Shown here piece by piece: positions 38,357 through 48,519 of a stretch of DNA of 64,000 nt. The stretch lies in contig JADWOT020000003.1 of assembly GCA_036345935.2 (NCBI GenBank), positions 22,586,509 through 22,650,508 of the forward strand, in the 5' to 3' direction. The DNA is from Taenia hydatigena (Eukaryota > Platyhelminthes > Cestoda > Cyclophyllidea > Taeniidae). The number at the start of each line of letters is the position of its first letter. Positions within the stretch are counted from its first letter, which is position 1. A model generated the notes under the pieces. That model was given only the letters and a program-made list of their open reading frames with translations, was not told the DNA's origin and did no database searches. The translations under genes were made by a program, and so were the position numbers.

Positions 38357-39253
38357 TGTAGTACTTTGCTTGTTAGAACTGCCAGTTTCTGACAAGGTCA
38401 CAGAGGTGGCCATATTGCCCTAGCCGCGTGGGCTGGCCTCCGGGCCATGCCAGCTGTCTATTTCCTTCTGTCCGGTGAATGTATATATTCTATCCTGCCA
38501 CTTCGCCTTCTTTTACCTTAAGGGAGCCTCGGGACGCTACATTGGTGGCAGCGGAAAGCGGACCCGATTCTAAAGGGTTTTTTTATCCCAATCTCTACCG
38601 CCTCCGGCATGTTGCAGCGGTGCGAAAGAAGTGCGTGCTACAGATGGGCCAAAAACGACGTCCACCTCCGGCATCCGCCCCTTCTCCGTGTTCTACAAGA
38701 GAGCTATCAACAACTGAAGCGACACTAGCCATGGACTACCTGGGAAGTTTCGTTCCAAAGATTACTCCTAATATCTACTTGCTTAAGGAGATCGGCGTGC
38801 TAACGCCTCCCTACGGACATACTGATGGTCGGCAGAACCACTTATTCCGAACTTTGTTCCCAAGCCAGACGAAACTCGAAGTGCAATGCACTGTCAAGAG
38901 GGATTACTGACGTTGGTGTCAAGCATCGCCTCAATCGCGTCGAATGTGGGCGACTGGGATGGTTAGCTCGTGGGTGCTTGTTGCAGCACTGAGTATGTTG
39001 TGATGGCTAACGCGGGAGATGTACCGAGGGACGCGTCGGGGACGACGCTCGAAAGGAGAGAGGGGCAATGTAGTACTTTGCTTGTTAGAACTGCCAGTTT
39101 CTGACAAGGTCACAGAGGTGGCCATATTGCCCTAGCCGCGTGGGCTGGCCTCCGGGCCATGCCAGCTGTCTATTTCCTTCTGTCCGGTGAATGTATATAT
39201 TCTATCCTGCCACTTCGCCTTCTTTTACCTTAAGGGAGCCTCGGGACGCTACA
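38357..39253 (+). mobile_element. Complete TRIM-like LTR retroelement (897 bp, non-coding)
   Basis: Two 185-bp LTRs (38357-38541 and 39069-39253) are identical by eye over their full length, start TGTAG and end CTACA. The element is flanked by a 5-bp duplication AAACT (38352-38356 and 39254-39258). The 527-bp interior starts with TGGTGGCAGCGG (38543-38554), a primer-binding-site-like match to a tRNA 3' end CCGCTGCCACCA, and ends with a purine-rich tract (39051-39068) directly before the 3' LTR. No gag or pol is encoded; interior ORFs are short and unrecognised. Size and structure fit terminal-repeat retrotransposons in miniature, known from plants and from taeniid tapeworms. It sits 395 bp upstream of the CCDC40 start and 811 bp upstream of the RCOR start. 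Confidence 0.9.
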
Positions 39254-39467
39254 AAACTGTTATCAATTTCTGCCTTTAAAGGCCAAGTCACGTGCTATCT
39301 TAATAGTTTTTCATGTCAGTAATCTCCCTTCGAGTTGTCACAAGAACATTTGCTATACAATGATTTAGAGCTCAGATGAACGGTCCTAAAATGACTCCAG
39401 GGCCATGACATTGAGCGAGAGTACAACATTCGAGAACAAGACCAACCGGATAGATTTACGCAGTTAC

Positions 39468-39660
39468 TGCAATACTTTGTTTCTCCTAACTGCCGGTCTC
39501 TGTTCCGGTTACTTGGACGGCCATTGTAGTACTTTGTTTGTTTGAAATGCCAGTTCCGGTCAGGGTCACAGAGGTGGCCGTCTTTCCCTAGCTGCGTAGG
39601 CTGTCCTCAGTGCTGTTTCAGTAGCTTATTTCCCTCTTCCCGTTGCATGTTGCATTACCA
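39468..39660 (+). repeat. Two tandem LTR 5'-end fragments upstream of RCOR
   Basis: 39468-39524 (tgcaatactttg to acggccat) and 39525 to about 39660 (tgtagtactttgtttgtttg to cccttcccgttg) both start at the LTR 5' end and break off before the 3' end. They lie about 400-600 bp upstream of the RCOR start codon. Confidence 0.75.
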
Positions 39661-40064
39661 ACGCGGGCCAGTGACAAAAGGAATGCGTGCTCGGAGTACA
39701 TCCCTCCAACTCGGGTATATAGCAACAGACTACTTACAAATCTAGTCTTTATTAAACACTTATCATTCAAATTTTTTATTTAGAAAAATATGTGTTACGC
39801 CTATTAAGCACTTTTTGAATAGCAAATGCGACTGAGATTTTGCCTAATCCAGTTGTCCTTAGTGCATCCCAATATAATAATGCCTTTTGCACAATTTCTG
39901 TATTGTATTTGTTGTTTATCTGAATTGTTATTTAGCGTAATTCATTGCGTTTCTTTCTTGCAGATGGTTGTTTGAGTGCATCACATTAAGGATCCCCATT
40001 TTCTCTCCATTGGGCCTGGGGGACTGCACTCTGTGTCTACTTGTCTGCCTCTAAGTTGGGAAAA

Positions 40065-42824
40065 ATGCTGTCTAGGAGTCGGCTTGATGATGAAGAACTT
40101 GACACAAGTCAAAACAACTTCACAGGTAGTTGGCACTGCATAAGAACTCAGCCTAATATCTACAATTCTCTTTTTTATTGATTTGAGAGATAACATTTTG
40201 AATCTCATGAAAATGATTCTGGATGAGTTGTTTTGATTCAAGGGTAAGTAGGATGAAGTGACCAGGTAATTTCCGATGAAAAAGTAATACAATAGGTCAA
40301 ATTTTATTTTGTTCACGAATACTTCGGTTCGTTAATTATATTTGTCGTATTTTTTCCAGATGCTGTTATTCGAGTAGGTTCTGAATATCAGGCTACGATA
40401 CCATGTTTCGGGATCGGAACTCCAAGTAGCTCTTCGTTTGGTCGAACGCTTGAGGTACTGTACTGGAAACCACTTCCTAGCTCGAGAGATAGACAAGTCG
40501 AGGATTACATCAACTATGCCACGGAGAAATATGGGTCAGTGGATTTCTCTCTATCCTTTTATTTTAAACGACATAGTGACCATTTGATGGGCCTTGCTAC
40601 TTTGCAACTGCAGATACTCCGAGGAGCAGGCTCTAGCTTTGTTGACATGGAAGAAATTTGATTTTAATTTGGCAACCGATGACTTGGGGAATTTCAGCCC
40701 AATCCGCTATGACTGGACTCACAGTGAGCGGCGAATTTTTTTCGCTGCAATGGATTTTCACTGCAAAAATTTTTTTAAAGTTAAAGATTTGTTTCCCAAT
40801 CGTCGTACCACGGAGTTGGTGCTCTTCTACTACCTCAATAAGCGTAATCAACAGACTCTTTACGAGCTAACTTTACACGCACCTCAATGGGCTGAATCGC
40901 ATGCTAATGGATTTGCCAACAGTACTGCTCGCTTGCAAGACATCGAGGATATAATCACTCTCTCTTCACTCACTCACCATAAGGAAAAAGGGGTAAGTTG
41001 GTTCTCTCAGCGCTCGAATAATGGTTTTCTGCCGTGGAATGTAGTTTTGACGCCTTTCGTCTGTGTCTTCAGCCTCAAAGTAGTCTCTTCAACGCCAATG
41101 ATCCCCTTGAAAATGCCATCGCGCGTTATATTGACAGTCTAAATGGTAACATGGAGACGAGCTCCTCAAGTTCAGCTAGGCCATCTCGCGTCTTTCCTGA
41201 TGCCAATTCCGGTAAACTGACCAAAACCAACAAGATTGCGCCCACAGCCCGTTTGCGAAAGCGTAAACGGTCGATCAACGAGGACGGTGCCATTGGGGAC
41301 GGGGAGGAGACATTCTATTCTTCTTCCTCCTCGGACAATGATATAGTACGAATTGATTACTTGGGCAAATTGGTGAATAAAAACGGTATTCCCACTGGTG
41401 CTTCGGTTCGGACCTGCACTTCAAAAGTGCAGGCGCGAATCGAAGCGGAGCTGATGGCGATGAGTAAAGCAGTAGCAAAAAGTCTACAGTCTTCTGGTTC
41501 TGAGAGAGCCTCACCCATACTGGATAATGAAGGCGAGGTGGTACGTGGCTTTAATCCGCGGATCGGGCTTGTAGAAACACGAGAATCGGCCAGGTACGCT
41601 CCGAGTTAGGTTCGGTGCGGTTGCGGTCATTAAGTCTACGAGACTGTTTATTTTCGTTTTAAAATAGGGGCCGGAATGGGAAGGGGAGTAGGAAAATTAA
41701 GTTGCTTCCCTACTCAGAACTCTTTTTTACCAGCAATGGTGGGCTGAAGAGGGGTGGTGCGCAGAAGAAGCGCGTCTCTGTTGACGTTCTCACCGCCTCC
41801 GACAGCGTTCCTGCCTTCTCGTCGTCGCGTTCTTTCGTTCCACAGGTGAACGCCACTGCAGAACAGCGGTCGGCACAGTCGTCACTGCGAGAGGTGGCGG
41901 TGGCAGTGACAATGGAAACGGAAACCTCTGATCAGGTGGAGTCACCCTCACAATCTACCACTCCTTCATCGACCTCTTCACCGAACTCAATGCCGATCAC
42001 AGCGAACTCTGACAACGAATTGGAGGTCGAATTTGATTGTTCAGAATCCCAGGGCGAAGTGCCATCTGAATCGGTTAGTCCACAGGCTTGCAGCAGCTTT
42101 GAAGCGTTGATTTCAAGGTAGACATCACGTGCGTCTGTGTAAAGTTGGAGTAGGGGATTGTGTCATGCGCTATCATGCTCATTATTTTTTTCTTAGTTCT
42201 TAAATGAATTAGAGGCGGAGGTGACTTCAAACATCGAAGGTATGCGTCCACCTCAGATTCCTCTTGTGAGTTTTGCTTTCTTAACCAATGCACCCGAATT
42301 TTTCAAATCTGCTTGCATTGATTTTAAGACGAAATGTCATTTAAGCTTTCGGGCAATAAGAATATTCGGTGAGTTGACTGTGCCTCGCTTTTCCGTGCAG
42401 CCTGTTAACCTCCAGTTGCTTATGCTTTTTGCACTCTCGTCGCTTTCATAGGTTCATAATTTACTCTGAAGTGTAGTATTTGGCCTTGAAACCAGTATTT
42501 AACTATTAAGAGCCTGATTATTGCTAAGACGTCTATTGTACAGCATTTGGAGGTTCCGAGCCTCCAATTGAGGAATGTTTTGTGGTCGCTTCCTATAAGG
42601 ATCCCGAATGGACGCAGGCGGAGTTGGCTCTGGCTTTGGAAATCATATCTGAGGTGGGAGAGGATTACGAACGCATTGCCGACCGCATGGTTAACAAGAC
42701 ACCCAGCATGGTTGCATATCTGTTCAAAACACAGGGCAGGCAGTTGCATCTATATGAGGTAGCAGCAATGGCCGAAGTGAAACAAACGGCAGAGCAAGAC
42801 CTTTCTCTTCGGTCTCAATATTAA
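40065..42824 (+). CDS. RCOR: REST corepressor (CoREST) family protein, ELM2 + two SANT domains (7 exons, 599 aa)
   Basis: Exons 40065-40125, 40360-40534, 40614-40992, 41073-41593, 41734-42073, 42197-42239 and 42544-42824; phases close to 600 codons including TAA. The start [11 protein letters not shown] resembles the LSRSR stretch of vertebrate RCOR2. ELM2 covers about residues 24-108 ([12 protein letters not shown], then [21 protein letters not shown]). SANT1 is about 112-157 ([18 protein letters not shown] to FYYLNKRNQ). SANT2 is about 528-575 ([19 protein letters not shown] to [10 protein letters not shown]). The family bridges LSD1/KDM1A and HDAC1/2 and lets LSD1 act on nucleosomes. The region between the SANT domains is long, Ser/Thr-rich and poorly conserved (see findings). 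A strong pyrimidine tract plus cag at about 39950-39963 may be a 5' UTR or trans-splice acceptor. The short exon 6 was chosen because only that pair of splice sites preserves the GGSEPP segment equivalent to GGIEPY of vertebrate RCOR. Confidence 0.9.
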
Positions 42825-44092
42825 CCGTTGTGTCTCGACTTTGTTCACTCTCCTCTCTCACTCATGCGGAATTGCATTTCTCCTGATTTATGTATATATT
42901 CTATTTTTTTATAAAAAACTGGCCATCGAGTCGACCCTGTTCTCCGGAGTCGGTTACCTTATGTGGGGCGTTTCCTCTCGTTTATGTGATTGGCCGAGTC
43001 GGCGTCCTGGTTTCATTCATTTTCTTGCCCCAACCACTAGGGGTGCGCAGCTTTCAGCTGAGGGAGCTTGAGGTGGCGCTATTGGAGGCAGTTTGTGAGG
43101 TCGGTTTGACTGTAGAAGTAGCTGGGGTGGGGGTGTTAGGTTGAGTCTGTGGGCATTTCATTGATGAGTTGCCTCCAGGGCATGAGGAATTGGACGGTTG
43201 GCTGAGTCAACTATCCCTTAAATGGAATATCAAGCTTGTTATATTCAAATATGAAGAAAGGGATTTCGCTTAGCTTGAATCACTTGAGATTTGATGACTT
43301 CACAAAATAATTGGAGATGAAGAAAGTTTCAATCATATACAACTATCTAGCGGAGATGTATTCGCGGGTTAATGTACTACCCTGACGTTTCATTTGACAG
43401 TTTGTCAAATTACAAGCAATTAAGTTACTGAAGGCGATACCTTTTTCTGTGGCACGGCCTTCGGGCGTGAGGATAGAGTCAGTGGCATTTTTAGGGGCTA
43501 CATTGATTTTAACCGATATAGTACTTGCAAATTCAATGAAACCAATTGAATCTTTTTTTAAGTCTTAACAAGCCAATCCACCGACGTGCAGAAGGGTTTG
43601 GAAGCCAAGATCTTTCTAATTGCGCCTAATGGTACTTTTTAAGAAATGAAGACAAAGACGTAAGATGCTTTCCTTATGAAAATCTTGAACTCATTACACA
43701 AGTTTGACACTTGTACTTTAAGCTATTAACACAATACCGCTGCGTATGAAAATTACCATAATTAACAACTAAGGTCGCAATTTACACTGAATTCTGATTG
43801 GTAAATAATAACCAATTGTATTGTTAGAAAAGAATTTCAATAAACGTAGGTCAAATATATAAATTGTTTTCCGAGAAATTCTAAGTTAAAATTTGGATTC
43901 TCGATTATTTTTGGGCAAAAGGAGGCGTGTTTAGGGCATACATGTGCACTTCTAGACTTTCTATGCACTTAACGAGCGAAGTCACACTAATTTCCCCTCT
44001 TCGATTCCAAATCAGCCAGCGCGAAATCTGGTAACCTCTCATGGAATGAGTGAATCAAACGCTAAGTAGGACGCATTTAACTGATTTATTAG
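42825..44092. other. RCOR to CFAP418 spacer
   Basis: No complete gene. The missing 5' exon(s) of CFAP418 should lie here; a candidate small exon cag|CCAGCGCGAAATCTG|gtaacc ends near 44034 but is not convincing. Confidence 0.4.
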
Positions 44093-44663
44093 AGGCCAAC
44101 CGGGGATATCGATGCGATGCTAGCGTCACTTAAAAAAGAGCTAACGGAAATTGAAGAGGTCTTTGATCCATCATTATTATTTTTAGGCAGGCACAGGCGA
44201 TATCCAGACGTCAGATACTGTGAAAGCAAATAAAAACTCAGATGTCTTACGGTAAATTAATGCTAAAAGGTGACCGGTTCTAGCTGCGCACCCACCTATA
44301 TTGGTGGTACCGATCTGCCGCGAGGTTGCACTGCCGGAAATGAAGTGAGATCTTGTGACAGGCTCCGCTGCCTCGACTGCGATCACGCAGTGGTGGTTTT
44401 TAACGGCTATGCTTGGAAGGGCAAGCCGATGGACTACTTATTTCTACGAAATAACTTTCCTGCTTTCACCAGACTGCGCAGTTGCCTCAGTCTCAATGCG
44501 AGTAAGATATGAGTTTTGCATATCTTTCTATTCTGTTTTATATTTATTACTTCTCATAGGCTCACGTGCATACTGCTGTCAGTGCAAATGGACCGACGCG
44601 AAAACTGTTACTCGTCTGGACCCGGCTAAATTCAACTGGATCTGTAATAAACATCCCCTCTGA
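44093..44663 (+). CDS. CFAP418: CFAP418 (C8orf37) homologue, N-terminus not located
   Basis: Exons 44270-44501 and 44560-44663 are secure. They encode the C-terminal domain with APTYIGGTDLPRG, CDRLRCLDCDHAVV, DYLFLRNNFPAF, RAYCCQCKW and NWICNKH, matching the Cys-rich RMP domain of C8orf37 in order and spacing. The upstream pieces 44093-44158 (PTGDIDAMLASLKKELTEIEE, like the acidic DLDSLINEIL segment) and 44187-44219 are phase-compatible but use weak donors (GTCTTT, GTGAAA) and introns of 28 and 50 bp, so they are tentative. Visible protein is about 144 aa against 207 in human as remembered, so the initiator exon lies upstream in 42.9-44.0 kb. The family localises to the ciliary base and photoreceptor inner segment. 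The conserved Cys positions are present. Confidence 0.82.
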
Positions 44664-47600
44664 TGCCTTACCTTTCAAAGTGACGAAAGAAGTTTGCTTT
44701 ACTGACATATGTGTACAGCGATATGTGAATTTAATACAAGGACGACAAGCGCATTTGCTGCGCAAATTAAGTGTTGTGGAATTGGGATTTGGACTGGTAA
44801 TCTCTAGAAGGCGATGAAACTCATTCCTAGTAGTTTGGTTTGGCTTCTCAGCATTGAACGGTAAATTAAACCTCAGCGCAGTGTATGCAAATTGGAAACT
44901 ATGCAGGTTGACAGCATGTCGAAGGGTTGAGAGTAATGGCTTGTATTGGTGGCATGGATAGGATCCCAGGTTACTAACCTAGTGGTCAAACCGCAGCGTT
45001 GGACAAATCTGCTCTCCTAATTACGCAAAGCAGACAACTTTCGTCTATTAGTTAGTTAGTTGGTTTTTAAGTTTGCTTTTCTACTTTAGTGAAGGTTAGT
45101 CAAGTTTTGTATCAACTTCTCAAGGATGAAGTTTCGAGTTCTTGGACGCATAGTCTTTCATTTAGAAAAATAGACTGAAATTAAAACCAAATTGCCAAGT
45201 TAATGAAAATTCAATTCATTGGCATCAGAGACTACTCAATAGTCATCATGAAGCTGCATGTTCTGCAATGATATGCTACGCTGGACACCACACACTTTGA
45301 CTTGAGGTTCTCACGGCGTATAGCACCAATCCCTCTTCACTCCATTTTATCGACAGTAAATCAATTGTAACTGCATCACAAGGTCATCAAACTAGTTCTC
45401 CATGTTCTAAAGAGGCTCTGAGAGGCATAATTAGATGGTTGTATGTAGTTGACATTAAATGCACCGTCGTTCAGCTGCCCGGCACAGACGATAAAGTGCC
45501 CGCCTTAAAGCTGCGATTGTTATGACGTCCCCTCCTTTCTCAACGTAAACATCAGCAAGGGTAGCGACAGCAGCATCATCTTAGCAGCAAAAATAGTGGC
45601 AGCAATGGAAAAAATAACATTGAAAGAAATCATGCGGCGCAACTGTAAAATTGGTAAGGAATCACTTTAATGAGTCACTGAAGTCCTAAACAGCTCCCCA
45701 ATAAGAACACCTTTGAGCAATTCATCATGCGAAAGGTGAAGACGCCATCCAGGTGAACAGAATTGCTGCCAATTGCATAGCTTCCTCGCACTGATATCGC
45801 TAGAAGTGTCCCCTATTCCTCCTACACAAACTTCCAAGAACGACCGTCTTCATATTGAAGGAAAACCACAACGTTAAACAAAATGACAACGACTTCATCT
45901 TACAGTTCATGTCGTTTTCGCCAACCTCCCCAAAGTGCAGGAGCGCTTTGCCCACGTTAGGTAAGAGATTTGTGGGCAATAAACCAGCGAATCCAAATTG
46001 GATTTATGCATAAATTGTGGAGTGAGATGTTGGAGAAAGGTAAAATTTCGTAATAAAACAGAGGATGAGATTTTGCAGACAGTTGGAAAATTAACGTTTG
46101 CACTTTTATTCTCCCTGCTGATTCCCTGAAGGGAGTAAGAGCAAGTGGCCCAAATGCACAAGTTTTCCAGGATCAAAGCAAGAAATTGATCACTCGTTTT
46201 TGGAACTGCGCTTCTCTAGGCGGGCTTGGGGCTCTGTATAGCCAAATTTGAGTTAGTTGGGACATACGACGGCAATTTTGGAATAAGTCGCTCGAATTCG
46301 CTTCAAGTCAACAACGATGAAACTATGAGGCTTCCACAGTTAGTCTAAACATAGCGCAATTGCGAAGGAGGGTGCAGAGTTCAGCAGAACTGCCATTATT
46401 CACCTTACTACCGAGATGTTATGGTGGCCACCTTGAAGAAAATCTCCTCTCCTATTTAGTAAAGCAAGTGTAACTGTAGCAAAAGTACTGAACAAGGAGC
46501 TCATCTTGCAAATGCAGAGATGCAGCTGATTGGACAACGTATTTCAAGGCTCCGACCGCCTCCGCCAAAAAACTAGAAATAATGTAGCGGTACAGGAGGC
46601 TGATTCGAGCACAATAGAGATTTGTTTCAAGTGGTAACAGCCAAAATTGTGTAAATTTCGGCATAGCAGCCTCCGTAATCATTACCCCTTTGCTAAAACT
46701 GGAGCGCCAATAATGATGGCATCCAGGGCCCTTTCAAAGCCATCGTTGGTCAGATTATGAAAGGCAGATTCCTACGTCACTTTTCAAACTGACTTATATT
46801 CCCAAAAAGAGGATCATCCACAACGAATGTGTAAAGTCAAGAACGACTTACGCGAAGCCCTTTCCGGGCCAACACTGCCCTACCGACTGCAAGGTCAAGC
46901 CGATCTTTCATCCACGCATCAATTGGTTTCTCACCTCTCTCAATCGCGGCTAACGGAGATTTGCACAGAGGATTATGGCTGTTGTCAGAAAATTCGCAAA
47001 ACCGTCTAGTTTTGTGTGAGTGTTCCGCTTTAGCTTTGCATTCATAAATTTTGCTGAGAAATTTCAACGCGCATTGCTACGGTAATGAGAAATTTTGCGT
47101 TTAATTCCCACTTTCCTGGAGCGCAACTCGCAAATGAATATTCGACACCACCGTGGAGTTTGATTAATTCAGGCTTTTTGCTGCTGTTAATGCGAAATGC
47201 CGATCAGTCATTTTGGATAGAGGAATGAACTGACTTACATGGCGCTGATTAGTCTATTTAGAAAGGGTACTATTCATGCAATTCCTTCATAACGACGGTA
47301 GCGATCAGCATCGCGACCTATGGAATCTCCCTCTAATTTAATTGAATTTACTCTAGACATTGTCGCTTAAATAAAACCTGAAAATCAGGTCGTAATACCA
47401 CCTCTAGGACTGTCAAAGGAGAGTATTCTTCATTCCTATCGGGCGCTTGAGGTTGTGCAGGACGACACCTAATGGAGGCACAAATCGGTAGCTCCAGAAT
47501 TTTATCGAACAAAAGTAGAGAAAATTATGGGCTAGTGATTTCGCGCCATCCCCGTTATCAATGCAGAAGTGTAACTGTGAATAGCCTCGCAGTGCTTCTT

Positions 47601-48519
47601 TGGCATCTATGAGAATCCCTGTAATCTATTATGATTTTCTCAGAATGGACACTTTCCATTACGATATCGCAAACACTTTTGCTCCTTCCTGAGTGGCACT
47701 TGGGATACACTAATACCCTAACGCCAAGGTCAAGCAGACGACGGCATTGAACGTCATTATCCGCTCATCTTGCCAACGAAAGTCGCAACAAAGCAACCAG
47801 GCATTCTTAGTCCCCAAAAATCTTAACCACCTGTCCTCCTGGGCTTTTTTACGACTAGTAAATCATCCAACTTGTGGGGAATATTTGTGACTCTGACCGA
47901 GGCCTTTCCATTCAGCAACTCCTGTAGATCATTTTGCGATAGATTCCCAAATCACTTATGAAGTGAAGAAAAGCAAAAAAAAAGCAGTATTTCCCAGCAC
48001 AGAGAGAAACAACATTCGCTTACATGCAAAGTCGGAGGAGTGGGCGACCAACGCTTAACGCTCCGAATCATGACAACAGTGCCGGCTCACAAACCACCGT
48101 AATTGAATTTTGGGCGCAAGTTCCCGAAGTCGTAATCAAATACAGACCACTACCATTGGGAGAGGAGGTTGGACCACAATGTAAGATCAACCACAAAAAT
48201 CTCACATTGCAGTCTCTATGCCTCCACAACACAGATTCTGAGTCTTAAGGCCAAAGCTGTCCCACGCCAAATTCATCGACCTTGAAAGCACGTAAAATAT
48301 CGCTTAGGGGATCCAAAACTAACCCTGAAAGAAAGGGAAACCCGATTGTTACCTTGAGTAAATCTGATAGCAAAGAACCTCCAAAGTTAAGAACCACCAT
48401 TTAAACATGGACATACCAAGAGTACCTCCATGAAAAAGGTGCCATTAAACTTCAATAATGCGAGATATGTACATTGATAAGTTATAGAATAAATTGCAGA
48501 AGCGTTGGACAAAATTATT
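44664..48519. other. Unassigned 3.9-kb stretch between CFAP418 and WDR46
   Basis: No gene recognised on either strand. From about 45.2 kb the sequence is less A+T-rich than true intergenic DNA and has several 60-90-codon frames on both strands (for example 45907-46176 and 46837-47067 on -), which suggests an old mobile-element body. No polymerase, integrase or gag motif could be identified. Confidence 0.45.

Noticed and set aside
38695..38910. ORF inside the TRIM interior (MDYLGSFVPKI start)
   Set aside because: Short, no family resemblance, and TRIMs are non-coding by definition.
42213..42265. Alternative RCOR exon 6 models starting at 42213 or ending at 42265
   Set aside because: The first loses the LNELEAE segment and the second fails to join exon 7 in phase; 42197-42239 satisfies phase and homology.
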